This document shows, piece after piece, positions 43,454-51,762 of a stretch of DNA of 64,000 nt. Source of the DNA: Bacteroidales bacterium (GTDB lineage: Bacteria; Bacteroidota; Bacteroidia; Bacteroidales; Muribaculaceae). Position 1 is the first letter of the stretch. Every line of letters starts with the position of its first letter. The stretch spans positions 30,281-94,280 of the forward strand of contig JAJBUG010000033.1 of NCBI GenBank assembly GCA_020860515.1. The letters are read 5' to 3'. A program made the translations under genes and the position numbers. Below the pieces are notes generated by a model, which saw only the letters and a program-made list of their open reading frames with translations, did no database searches and was not told the DNA's origin.

Positions 43454-46119
43454 TGCAGTTGGTTGGGCTTAAAGCATGTGTAATTGGAGAATCGATTTGA
43501 GGCATGTTCCTCTTTATTATCATAATCCTGTGCCAAGGGGAAAAGGTCATTCTCCTCCTGTGCTTTTCCATAATCCAGAAAGTCAATCTTCACGCCCTCA
43601 CCGAACTCAATGGCTTTTTGCTCGAATTGCTGTCTGCGGAATCTATAAGAGTTGATCGCTTCTTCCACCAAATCATTATTGTTGTCAGGTGTCACTACCT
43701 CCACATTGCTGCCATGGAGCGCCTGAGAAGTGGTGAAAAGTCGATGGTTAGGCATAGTGAAATATGCTGTTGCCACTACTTTAGCACCCTTGATATGGCT
43801 CATCATCTCTCTATAGAGAGCCAATTGCAGTGAAAGATTCTTTTCGAGCAAATCATGATGATAATGGCGGCTATTGGTCCACTTGAAATCAAAGATTACC
43901 AAGTTGCCGTCTTTGTCTTTGAGCACCATGTCGATATAGCCTATAAAAGGCTTATCTTCTTCTCCCTCAAGCAGACCGATTTTTGTCTCCACCTTGCCCT
44001 CGCGCTGATCCACGGTCAAATCATTTTCCGTAATGATTTCAGCCAAAGTTTCAAGACATTCGCGCAATTCGCTTACAAAGTTCTTGGCTTCCAGTTTATT
44101 TTCTGGAAGCAATAGCAAGGCGCCCTTTTCGCGAATGATGCGCTCGATCTCTTTGTCGTAATTATCCTTGATGTTCTTGGCAATTTTTGGTCCATCGCCG
44201 TCAAAAAGTGTTTCGATTGCTTTGTGTGCCACATCGCCTTTGGTAGTGTACACCTCTTTAAGGTCTGCCGTGGATGAGTTGTGAATCTGAGCCACCTTGT
44301 CAAGCACGTAGTCGATAGGATATTGGATTAGAGTATCAAGGCTTGAATAACTCTCGTGATCATTCATTTTGAGCTCCGACTCTACCTTTATCATTATTTC
44401 TGAGTTGGCATTGTTGATTTTATGGCGAGAATAAGTCTCGAACTCGTCCAATTGTGGCTTCCTCACCACGCAAGAACTGGATGAATTGAAAGCTTCCATG
44501 ATGCGAGTAACCAAAGGATGTTGGTTAGTATCAGTCGCGCCCATGCTATTGGAAGTGACTATCACACAACGCTTGCGGCAGCGAAGCACTGGCTCACGCA
44601 GTGCATGGATTTCGGCTTGGTTGAAGTCATTTTCAGTCTGGAAATGACATCCCTGAGCCTCCAATTCCTTGCGTTCGGTGCTATTGAGAAAAGAATAAGG
44701 ATATTTCTCAGGCTCATAATTATAGCAATCGGTCCAGATTACGGCATCGGCAGGAGTAAGAATCTCCGAACAGAAAGCTATATGGCGCGAGCCGGCTTCC
44801 ACTTTATAAATAGTGCTGTCGGCTCCATTGTAGAGGGTGCTAATTGCAGCCTCTAATCTCGAATAAGGGATGGTGGGCTCGGCGATGTCTCGAATAAGCT
44901 GGTCAAGTGTTAGGCAAAGATTGGCCACGGTGGCGAGTTGGGCGCGCTTTGCCTCTTCCATACCCTCGAAAGCTGACCTTTGCGAGGCCCATGAGGATAG
45001 AGCATTGTTGAAATGGCGCAACTTCTCGATGTTTACCTCTGCATCGGGGCGCACATCGAATGTGGTGAGACTTATCCTTACTTTTTCACATTTATCTTTA
45101 TCCTCCTTAATGGATTCAAAATACTCGTCTATAGCTTTTTTGTAATCTTCATTGTCATAGCCACCCGATTTGACAATTGCATTGACCAAATCTTGGCGCA
45201 GTTTCCAATCGATGGGATGTATCGGGAGCTGCAGCCAGTCGAGTAAGTTGCGGACATTAAGAGGATATTCAAAAAGATTCATGCCGAGCATGAACATTTG
45301 CACAATTTGAGGACTATCGTTGGCAATGGCAGTGCCTGATGTGGGCTGGTTGAGCATGCGCTGTGTGTTGTCAAGCAATTTACCTTGGCACACCACATAC
45401 ACATCAAATTCATCCTTAGGGAGTAGTGCTACATAGCGGCAAGCATCCACAGCAGTGTCAAAATTCCATATTTGGAATGAATTATCGTCAGCTTTCAGCT
45501 CTTCATTGCAAGGCTGACCAACAAGCAATTGTTGCACTCTTGCAAGATTGGTATGCTTTTTTGCCAAAATCTCATCTGGGGTAAACTTCACTGTGGCCCC
45601 ATTTTGGCTTAGCTTTTCAAGCAATTTGCTTACCAGAGGTTGCAACGCTTTTTCTGTGGATTCACCCACAATAATCTCTGTTGGTTCACTAAATGGATTT
45701 TCATTCAAGCATTGCATGAGTGCCTGGATTCTATCACCTACAGAGGGCAAACCGAACTCTGCATCTGCCAAAGCGATAATTTGGAAACGATTTGATGGTT
45801 GCTTCATTTCTCGGTTCCATCCTGCCATTTTCAGATGGTCGCGCCAGCTGAGCAATTCATTGCTAACTCCAAGTCGATTCTTTTGGTAAGCCTCAGCCAA
45901 TTTTTGATTAGCGTTCACCATAAATGGACGTAGGCATTTCAGCCACTCAGCTTGGCGGTCAATCTGATCTTGCACATCTGGATGCAATCCTATGTGCAGC
46001 TCCAGCATCGACACCAAGCCCTCGACATTGACTACCTCGGTATCGAAGGCTATGCCTCCGCAATCTTTAAGATTTAGGAAGGCGTCATTGGTATAATTGC
46101 GTCCTAAATATATTTTCAT
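43450..46119 (-). CDS. addB: PD-(D/E)XK nuclease subunit, AddB-like
   Basis: The 889 aa protein ends in a PD-(D/E)XK nuclease module: GDVAHKAIETLF (His), then GYIDMVLKDKDGNLVIFDFKWTN (D-x(n)-D-x-K). Upstream parts are a degenerate helicase fold as in AddB. I do not see the four-cysteine iron-sulfur cluster found in Firmicutes AddB; only one Cys remains near the end. It is translationally coupled to the AddA-like gene and should form the second nuclease of the break-resection complex. Confidence 0.8.
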   Translation of the reverse strand: MKIYLGRNYTNDAFLNLKDCGGIAFDTEVVNVEGLVSMLELHIGLHPDVQDQIDRQAEWLKCLRPFMVNANQKLAEAYQKNRLGVSNELLSWRDHLKMAGWNREMKQPSNRFQIIALADAEFGLPSVGDRIQALMQCLNENPFSEPTEIIVGESTEKALQPLVSKLLEKLSQNGATVKFTPDEILAKKHTNLARVQQLLVGQPCNEELKADDNSFQIWNFDTAVDACRYVALLPKDEFDVYVVCQGKLLDNTQRMLNQPTSGTAIANDSPQIVQMFMLGMNLFEYPLNVRNLLDWLQLPIHPIDWKLRQDLVNAIVKSGGYDNEDYKKAIDEYFESIKEDKDKCEKVRISLTTFDVRPDAEVNIEKLRHFNNALSSWASQRSAFEGMEEAKRAQLATVANLCLTLDQLIRDIAEPTIPYSRLEAAISTLYNGADSTIYKVEAGSRHIAFCSEILTPADAVIWTDCYNYEPEKYPYSFLNSTERKELEAQGCHFQTENDFNQAEIHALREPVLRCRKRCVIVTSNSMGATDTNQHPLVTRIMEAFNSSSSCVVRKPQLDEFETYSRHKINNANSEIMIKVESELKMNDHESYSSLDTLIQYPIDYVLDKVAQIHNSSTADLKEVYTTKGDVAHKAIETLFDGDGPKIAKNIKDNYDKEIERIIREKGALLLLPENKLEAKNFVSELRECLETLAEIITENDLTVDQREGKVETKIGLLEGEEDKPFIGYIDMVLKDKDGNLVIFDFKWTNSRHYHHDLLEKNLSLQLALYREMMSHIKGAKVVATAYFTMPNHRLFTTSQALHGSNVEVVTPDNNNDLVEEAINSYRFRRQQFEQKAIEFGEGVKIDFLDYGKAQEENDLFPLAQDYDNKEEHASNRFSNYTCFKPNQLQ

Positions 46120-46194
46120 TCGTTAGATTTGTTGGTATGCTTTTTTATTTTGGAAATAATATTCCTTCCAAAAAGAATGATTAAACAAGAACTT

Positions 46195-47082
46195 TTAGAG
46201 ATTCCTGATTTCTTCTATAGATAATCCACTGGCTTCGGCAATTGTTTCCAATGGAATTCCTAATCTTTTAAGATTTTGCGCCATAGTCAGTTTCTCTTCT
46301 GCTCGGCCTTCCTCTCTGCCCTCCTCTCTGCCCTCCTCTCGAGCTGTGACTACCACATTATGATTATCACGCTGTCGCTTAAGGCTAATTTCATAGGCTT
46401 CGTATTCCTCAGGCGAGAGTTTGCTCACTTCAGCTAAATGGAAAAAACTTTGGAAGAGTTCGTCATTAAGACGCTCAGGTATTTCTGGCAGTTTAGCCAA
46501 GTTTTTAATCACATAAAGCCAATCTTCTTGTCTGTCCGCCAATTCTTCTTCGCTTTTTATAAACTTTGGCATCTCAAGAAAGATGTAGTTAAGTTTTTGA
46601 TAGAAAACATTTCCTGTCGCAACATCCACCAATTTCACATCATGCTTATAGTTGGGGCATTCAGCATAATCTCCCATTACGAAATTAAGAAAAGCCACCA
46701 TATACACTTTAGGAAGCTGATAATTCCATTCGCTTCCTGGTTCGGCTGCCTTTTGAATTGGGAAAGTAGAATAATAGACAGCTCTGTCGATTAAGAACTT
46801 CTGCTTAGAGTTCTGCATTTCCACTATGATATGACCATTCTTGTCGGTAGTGCAATACAAATCATATATGGCATTTCTATCGCCTGGGAGAAGTCCCAAC
46901 TGTTCGGTATTACGATAGGTAATGTCAACTATTTTGTCTTCATCTCCCAGTAGAGAATTCAAAAAATTTATCAAGTATCCCTTGCATCGATCAGAGCCGA
47001 ACATTCTTTTGAATCCAAAGTCGGTAAAGGGGTCTATGTATCGTCCCGTACACATATTCATTTCTCTATTGGTTAATAACAT
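46195..47082 (-). CDS. Rpn-family PD-(D/E)XK nuclease/putative transposase
   Basis: The 295 aa protein has the family opening YIDPFTDFGFKRMFGS and the nuclease core YDLYCTTDKNGHIIVEMQN (D-x(n)-E-x-Q). The C-terminus has tandem REEG units (AREEGREEGREEGRAEE), usual for this family. Such proteins nick DNA and promote RecA-independent recombination, are often called transposases, and some are phage-defence effectors. ATGs at 47082, 47061 and 47055 are possible starts. It has promoter cassette B upstream. Confidence 0.85.
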   Translation of the reverse strand: MLLTNREMNMCTGRYIDPFTDFGFKRMFGSDRCKGYLINFLNSLLGDEDKIVDITYRNTEQLGLLPGDRNAIYDLYCTTDKNGHIIVEMQNSKQKFLIDRAVYYSTFPIQKAAEPGSEWNYQLPKVYMVAFLNFVMGDYAECPNYKHDVKLVDVATGNVFYQKLNYIFLEMPKFIKSEEELADRQEDWLYVIKNLAKLPEIPERLNDELFQSFFHLAEVSKLSPEEYEAYEISLKRQRDNHNVVVTAREEGREEGREEGRAEEKLTMAQNLKRLGIPLETIAEASGLSIEEIRNL

Positions 47083-47200
47083 CGCAAATTTAGCGATATT
47101 TTTCTAATTCTACAACATCAAAAGTATTCTATTTCCAATTTTTTTGAATAGAAATACTTCTTTTTGATAAACCCTCTTTCTTTTTGAGTTTAACACTTTG

Positions 47201-47236
47201 CAAAGATACAACCCCCATTCGGAAAAATCCCTACCG
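47201..47236 (-). promoter_or_regulatory. Shared promoter cassette B, for the Rpn-family nuclease
   Basis: Reads CGG-TAGGGATTTT-N15-TATCTTTG on the minus strand. Close copy of cassette A including the flanking GAAAAAATTTTT. Confidence 0.75.
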
Positions 47237-47269
47237 ACACCGAAAAAATTTTTCAGAATCGCTATGGAA

Positions 47270-47782
47270 TTATACTATTACTTCACAATGGTATTGAGAA
47301 ATATCTATCCGAGGTAGCTTACTATCTTTGCTTATTACTTCTTCTATAAATGCGTCACATTCCACTTTCGTCATCTTTTTACGAATGTAGGCATAGTATA
47401 AGAAATCAAGTGTTGTAAGAAGGGTAATGCCATTGGCTGTACAGTAATCCTTTATATCTCGAAGATTACTGCTGCCGAGCACATTATGATTATCACGGCA
47501 ATACACCATGCAGGCACTTTCTCCTTTTCCAAATGTTCTCAACAATCTCGCATATTCTATTATGGATGCACCTTTAGGGACGAATTTAACTGAACCGAAA
47601 AATTTCAGAGTGTTGTCTATCTGCACTTTTGTTGAGTGATGCTTCGTTACTTCTGCATACACTACATCAAGAATAAGATACTCATATTCTGGAAAAATAT
47701 CCAGTAAAAGAGAGAATACCCCTGCCTTGACGAAATGGATAATTACATCGGCATCAAGCACGATTTTAGTTTTCGTCGCCAT
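47270..47782 (-). CDS. PIN-like nuclease, toxin candidate
   Basis: The 170 aa protein begins KIVLDADVIIHFVKAG, with the first PIN aspartates at D10 and D12. A mid Glu in DVVYAEVTKH and a conserved GKGESACMVYCRD block (Glu) are followed by a late acidic site near TTLDFLYYA. PIN domains are Mg-dependent RNases and frequent toxins. It overlaps the ImmA/IrrE-like gene by 17 bases and is last in the operon XRE-ImmA/IrrE-PIN. Confidence 0.75.
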   Translation of the reverse strand: MATKTKIVLDADVIIHFVKAGVFSLLLDIFPEYEYLILDVVYAEVTKHHSTKVQIDNTLKFFGSVKFVPKGASIIEYARLLRTFGKGESACMVYCRDNHNVLGSSNLRDIKDYCTANGITLLTTLDFLYYAYIRKKMTKVECDAFIEEVISKDSKLPRIDISQYHCEVIV

Positions 47783-48482
47783 AAATACCGATTTTACCTA
47801 ATAACTCATGATAATGTCCTTCCGAAATCTTCTCATCATCGTATAGTTTCCGCGCTTTTTCACCGAAATCCCCTATAATCAGATTCTGGTTGCCGCTTTT
47901 ATATAGCGATGTGTCATAGCCATATTCACGTGCTGAAGAAACCACGGGTATAGAGAGTAAAGATTCTCGATGAGCACGCGATATAAACTTAGTGTCAACC
48001 AATCGGTTCAAAATAGCTTGACGTGATACAGAGAAATAATGTTCAAGCCGGATTATGGTTGCCAAAGAGATTGCTCGTGACTCCAATTCCTTGCTTGGAA
48101 TCATCTGTAGCAATCCTTTATAGGGTATAAGAAACAACAATGCAAAGGCATCGGCACATTGCTCTGATTCACTTTTGGCACCCTCAACCTCGCAATTATG
48201 GGGAATTGGATTGCTTTCGATGAACAGATGGTACAATTCATGAGCTATTGTGAAATGTTGGCGGCAGCGAGGCTGGTTGCTGTTGATTAACATGAATCTT
48301 TCCCCATGAGGGCTTTTAAGGCTCATGCCCGAAAACTTATCTGAGAGCGGACGAAATACAGTTAGCACATTTAGTTTAAGTAACAGGCTTTTAAGATTTA
48401 CCGCCTCTGCATCACTCAGTCCGATTGACTGGCGGAACTCTCCGGCTTTACTTTCAAGAAGTGCAAGTAGGGAGGATTTCAT
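47766..48482 (-). CDS. ImmA/IrrE-family metallopeptidase (COG2856)
   Basis: The 238 aa protein has the zinc motif HELYH (H81-E82-x-x-H85) within FTIAHELYHLFIES and the family LINSNQPRCRQ stretch before it. ImmA/IrrE peptidases cleave a partner XRE repressor to switch on genes. Here the XRE gene is directly upstream with a four-base overlap. The C-terminal 90 residues are helical and may sense the trigger. Confidence 0.88.
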   Translation of the reverse strand: MKSSLLALLESKAGEFRQSIGLSDAEAVNLKSLLLKLNVLTVFRPLSDKFSGMSLKSPHGERFMLINSNQPRCRQHFTIAHELYHLFIESNPIPHNCEVEGAKSESEQCADAFALLFLIPYKGLLQMIPSKELESRAISLATIIRLEHYFSVSRQAILNRLVDTKFISRAHRESLLSIPVVSSAREYGYDTSLYKSGNQNLIIGDFGEKARKLYDDEKISEGHYHELLGKIGIYGDEN

Positions 48483-48814
48483 TTCGATTCAATTGCTTCC
48501 ATTTTGAGATACGACTTTACTATATCTTTGAAACGCATTATCTCAACGCCATCGCTATCCGTCAGCCCTTCAAGGCGAAAAGCTGATGATAAAATCATAG
48601 CTTCTACATTTTCATTTTCTTCAAACAAAACATACATGTCACATCCGAAAAGATTTGAAATCTTTTCAAGTACATCCAGGGGCGTTTCTCTATCACCTGA
48701 CTCATAATTGCTGTAGGCAGAACGAGTGATTCCGAGGGCGCGTGCAACATCTTCCTGTGTATATCTCGCAGCCTCTCGGAATGCCTTTAGATTATTTGCG
48801 ATTATACTATTCAT
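48479..48814 (-). CDS. XRE-family HTH repressor
   Basis: I choose the ATG at 48812-48814 (111 aa, MNSIIANNLKAFREAARYTQEDVARALGITRSAYSNYESGDRE), because the promoter box at 48836-48843 lies inside any longer version. The HTH is a standard Cro/C1 type. The C-terminal half is short and acidic and may be the cleavage or dimer region. It overlaps the ImmA/IrrE gene by four bases and probably represses its own operon. Confidence 0.88.
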   Translation of the reverse strand: MNSIIANNLKAFREAARYTQEDVARALGITRSAYSNYESGDRETPLDVLEKISNLFGCDMYVLFEENENVEAMILSSAFRLEGLTDSDGVEIMRFKDIVKSYLKMEAIESK

Positions 48815-48835
48815 GACTGATTTTATTTTCTGTGG

Positions 48836-48843
48836 CAAAGTTA
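48836..48843 (-). promoter_or_regulatory. -7 box of the XRE operon
   Basis: TAACTTTG on the minus strand, 22 bases before the chosen start. A repeated CACACATAAAAG-type segment lies just upstream (48875-48887 and near 48934-48946) and could be an operator. Confidence 0.5.
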
Positions 48844-48990
48844 GTAATTTTATTTGATATTCCAACGATTTGCCACACATAAAAGTTTTCTAAATTCTTT
48901 ATTCTGCTTATTTAAGCTAAAGAAACGTGATGCGACACATAAAAGAGTCTTCCCCAAAAATATACTGAAATCGGAAGGATTTTGATCTCT

Positions 48991-49752
48991 TTATTTCTGA
49001 GATTGGTTTAATAACTGATGGAAGAATACGATGAAAAGGAAAAGTTGAGTTTCCTCACCACTCTTGGTGATAACTTTAATCTTCTCTCCATTCTCGTACT
49101 CTTGAGGGAAAGCGCCATATTCACCAACAGATATCAAGGCTTTGCGGGTTGGTGATTCTATAGTTATTGTTTCGATATCCTCTACTCCATCGTCGTTGAA
49201 GCATACGTCATATACTTCTTCTGACATTTCCAACTTGACAAAGCCCTTTTCCATTGCCTCATCAAAATCATCCTCATTCAATGGTACGGTCAGATTCTTA
49301 CCCTTAAGCTCCAGATGTTTGATTTCAGCCTTGTGGGCTGGAGGCAGATTGTTCTCGTCAATCTCATCGTAATTCCAGAGGTTGAGCTTGCCATTCACGC
49401 CATTGATTGGCTCATCGAAAAGATATGCATCCTCCAGAATCCAGTTCTTCATATTTGGATAACCCCAAATTGAATTGCACTCATCTACAATATCCTTTAC
49501 GGTAACATAGCCGATGATGGCTGAAGTTGGTAAAGTTTTTGGCTCAGGCAGATTACCCATGGTAATGGCATTAGCTATCTCACAGGCATCCTCATCATAA
49601 CACTTAGCCAAGAAGTTCTTAGTCGGCTTAGCCGATGACGCATGAATCAGAATCTTGCCTCGATAAGGCGTATCCCAGCTGCGGCCCTCCGCATCCTTTA
49701 GCCCCAGGCAAATCAGCTGCGCCCACGGCTGCTTAAATGATAGTACTCTCAT
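48991..49752 (-). CDS. ASCH-domain protein coupled to the restriction gene
   Basis: The 253 aa protein starts MRVLSFKQPWAQLICLGLKDAEGRSWDTPYRGKILIHAS, the canonical ASCH/PUA-like opening (KQPWA...G.K..E.R.W.T.YRG). An acidic 100-residue tail follows. ASCH domains bind RNA or modified nucleobases. Its start overlaps the LlaJI-like nuclease stop by four bases, so it is the last gene of the restriction operon and may take part in it. Confidence 0.8.
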   Translation of the reverse strand: MRVLSFKQPWAQLICLGLKDAEGRSWDTPYRGKILIHASSAKPTKNFLAKCYDEDACEIANAITMGNLPEPKTLPTSAIIGYVTVKDIVDECNSIWGYPNMKNWILEDAYLFDEPINGVNGKLNLWNYDEIDENNLPPAHKAEIKHLELKGKNLTVPLNEDDFDEAMEKGFVKLEMSEEVYDVCFNDDGVEDIETITIESPTRKALISVGEYGAFPQEYENGEKIKVITKSGEETQLFLFIVFFHQLLNQSQK

Positions 49753-51428
49753 AGATTAAAAGGTATTAATTTAAATGGTTTAAAATAAGAATTATATATT
49801 TCTTCATTTTCAGGTTTCTCTCTTTCTAAAGCTAAAATATATTCATCTTGAGTTTTATATATTTTCCCATTTAAATATTTGAATTTTTTATTTATAATTT
49901 CTTTAATTTCTTCATTAACTTTTACTTTCCAAAAACTGAATTTGTCATTGAGAATTTTTAAAAATTTTTGATAAAATGTATGTTGTATTTCTTCCTTAAA
50001 ATTTCTTTTACTCTCTGAATTATTAGAAACAAATACAGATAAAACCTTCAAGAAATTTAATGAGAAATGCATAACTAATAATGAATCTCTATCAAAAAGT
50101 CTATTCTCAAAATGGTTAATTGATTTGAAGTTTTGACCCTCAATATCTTTCAGACCAAGATTAACTTTATAAGGAGGTTTTAGGAAATTTATGTCAATAT
50201 ATGCACTTAAGAAAAAATTAGGAATGAAGACATACCCTTCTGTTTCATCATCTTTACATTTTGGTAACCGCTCATCTTTACCTTCGTGGTCAAGAAGCGC
50301 TCTATGAATATTTTTTATATAAGTAAACTGCTTATATAGAGCCTCATCCTCTACATGAGATTTCATCTTGTAGTATTTACTATCTACAACATATAATGTA
50401 TTATCTTTAGGATGAATTAAAGAGGTGTACAAAAAGACATGATCTACCCTTTTACCATCTTTTTGACTCTTTATTTCCTTAAAAAGGTCCTTATCTCCCA
50501 ACAGTTCTTCAACAATTTTTTCAAATATGATTTCAAAATCGGATGCGACAAGATAATCTGAATTCCTTGATGAAGAATTTAATGCTGAACATCCTTCAAA
50601 AAAGATTTTACAGAGATGCCACATTTTCAGTGCTATATCTGAAAAATAACGATAACGAATTTGATATAGACGTGTTATTCCATACCCATTTCTATAATCT
50701 TCAAATCTTTCTTTATCTATGAGTTGGAAATTACTATTAATCCGAATATCGAATAAGAATTTATCCTTTATGTGCTTTACAACTGACAAAAAGATTACGA
50801 GTAACTCTTCGTCATAATCAGGTACTTTATTACGAGTAATTAATTCCGGATAAACAATCTTATTGTTTTTAAGAATCGGTTGTTTCTTGGAAATAGTTTT
50901 TCTCCAATTAATATGATTCAGACCACTTGTTTTGAGTTGTGGTTCAAATAAGAGAAAATTATAATGTGATTTATAGAATTCTACAATCTCCAATATAATT
51001 TCAAGAAATGTTGTATGTTTACCTTGTTGTATCTCATCTAACGATGCAATCTGAAGATTATCGTTTACTATTGTAGAGTCAAGGTTTAATCGTTTAAATT
51101 CTTTTAAAGTACGATAGATAAGAAGAGAAAATTCAAACAAGAAAGACATTTCAGCTTCAGTGGGTGTTTGTCCTGTCATGGTTTTACCCTCTTCAATCTC
51201 AATTAAATCTTCAGGTTTATATTTTCCTAATACCTTTTCATCTTTATTTCCATCCAATATTACTTTAGGTAAAATAAAGACATAATCTTTTACCTCATCG
51301 CGTGTGTCATAAAAATAACCTACACAATCAGTTTTGTTGAGTTTTATATCTACCTTTATCTTCGTGGGCAATAGCTCCCGAAGATTTGTAGATTTGTCAT
51401 AATGATGATCTTCAACAAAGATTCGCAT
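49749..51428 (-). CDS. LlaJI-type restriction endonuclease subunit
   Basis: In the 559 aa protein, residues about 285-355 contain a PD-(D/E)XK-like core, FEIIFEKIVEELLG with Glu, then TLYVVDSKYYK (D-x-K near 350). The arrangement matches the R2 subunit of LlaJI, which works with an McrB-like AAA protein. The McrB-like gene is two genes upstream, and one unknown small gene lies between (overlap of one base). Very AT-rich, unlike neighbouring housekeeping genes. Subunit naming by family recall. Confidence 0.75.
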   Translation of the reverse strand: MRIFVEDHHYDKSTNLRELLPTKIKVDIKLNKTDCVGYFYDTRDEVKDYVFILPKVILDGNKDEKVLGKYKPEDLIEIEEGKTMTGQTPTEAEMSFLFEFSLLIYRTLKEFKRLNLDSTIVNDNLQIASLDEIQQGKHTTFLEIILEIVEFYKSHYNFLLFEPQLKTSGLNHINWRKTISKKQPILKNNKIVYPELITRNKVPDYDEELLVIFLSVVKHIKDKFLFDIRINSNFQLIDKERFEDYRNGYGITRLYQIRYRYFSDIALKMWHLCKIFFEGCSALNSSSRNSDYLVASDFEIIFEKIVEELLGDKDLFKEIKSQKDGKRVDHVFLYTSLIHPKDNTLYVVDSKYYKMKSHVEDEALYKQFTYIKNIHRALLDHEGKDERLPKCKDDETEGYVFIPNFFLSAYIDINFLKPPYKVNLGLKDIEGQNFKSINHFENRLFDRDSLLVMHFSLNFLKVLSVFVSNNSESKRNFKEEIQHTFYQKFLKILNDKFSFWKVKVNEEIKEIINKKFKYLNGKIYKTQDEYILALEREKPENEEIYNSYFKPFKLIPFNL

Positions 51429-51748
51429 TAAGCCAAAATCATAACTTTAAGACCTAATCCTAATTTCTCACTGATTAAGTCAAGTATTTGTTTCTTGTCT
51501 TCATTTTTTAAATTGGTGAAGATATAATAACCATCCTCAACTTTCTTATAGTCCTTTTCAGAAAGTGAAGAAATGTCATTCACAATGAATGGTCTTCCAC
51601 CTCTCACTGTAAGATTTAAAGACTGAATTCGGTCACATCCAATTCTTTTTATGGCTCTTGCCATTGGAGTGGCAGAATCGTTAATCTTACCTTTATACAG
51701 TTCACCATCGGGGAATTGTATATTTAATACAGTTTTTTGTTCACCCAT
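51428..51748 (-). CDS. Free-standing copy of the C-terminal domain of the McrB-like protein
   Basis: The 106 aa protein is nearly the same as the last 100 residues of the neighbouring AAA protein (shared NDSATPMA.AI..IGCDRIQ and SLNLTVRGGRPF). The DNA is also nearly identical across the core, so the duplication is recent. No known domain recognised. It may be a target-recognition or assembly module offered in trans. Confidence 0.75.
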   Translation of the reverse strand: MGEQKTVLNIQFPDGELYKGKINDSATPMARAIKRIGCDRIQSLNLTVRGGRPFIVNDISSLSEKDYKKVEDGYYIFTNLKNEDKKQILDLISEKLGLGLKVMILA

Positions 51749-51762
51749 AATTAAATATTTTC

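Noticed and set aside
46195..47082. Insertion sequence
   Set aside because: The Rpn-family gene is transposase-related by name, but no inverted repeats or target duplication flank it.
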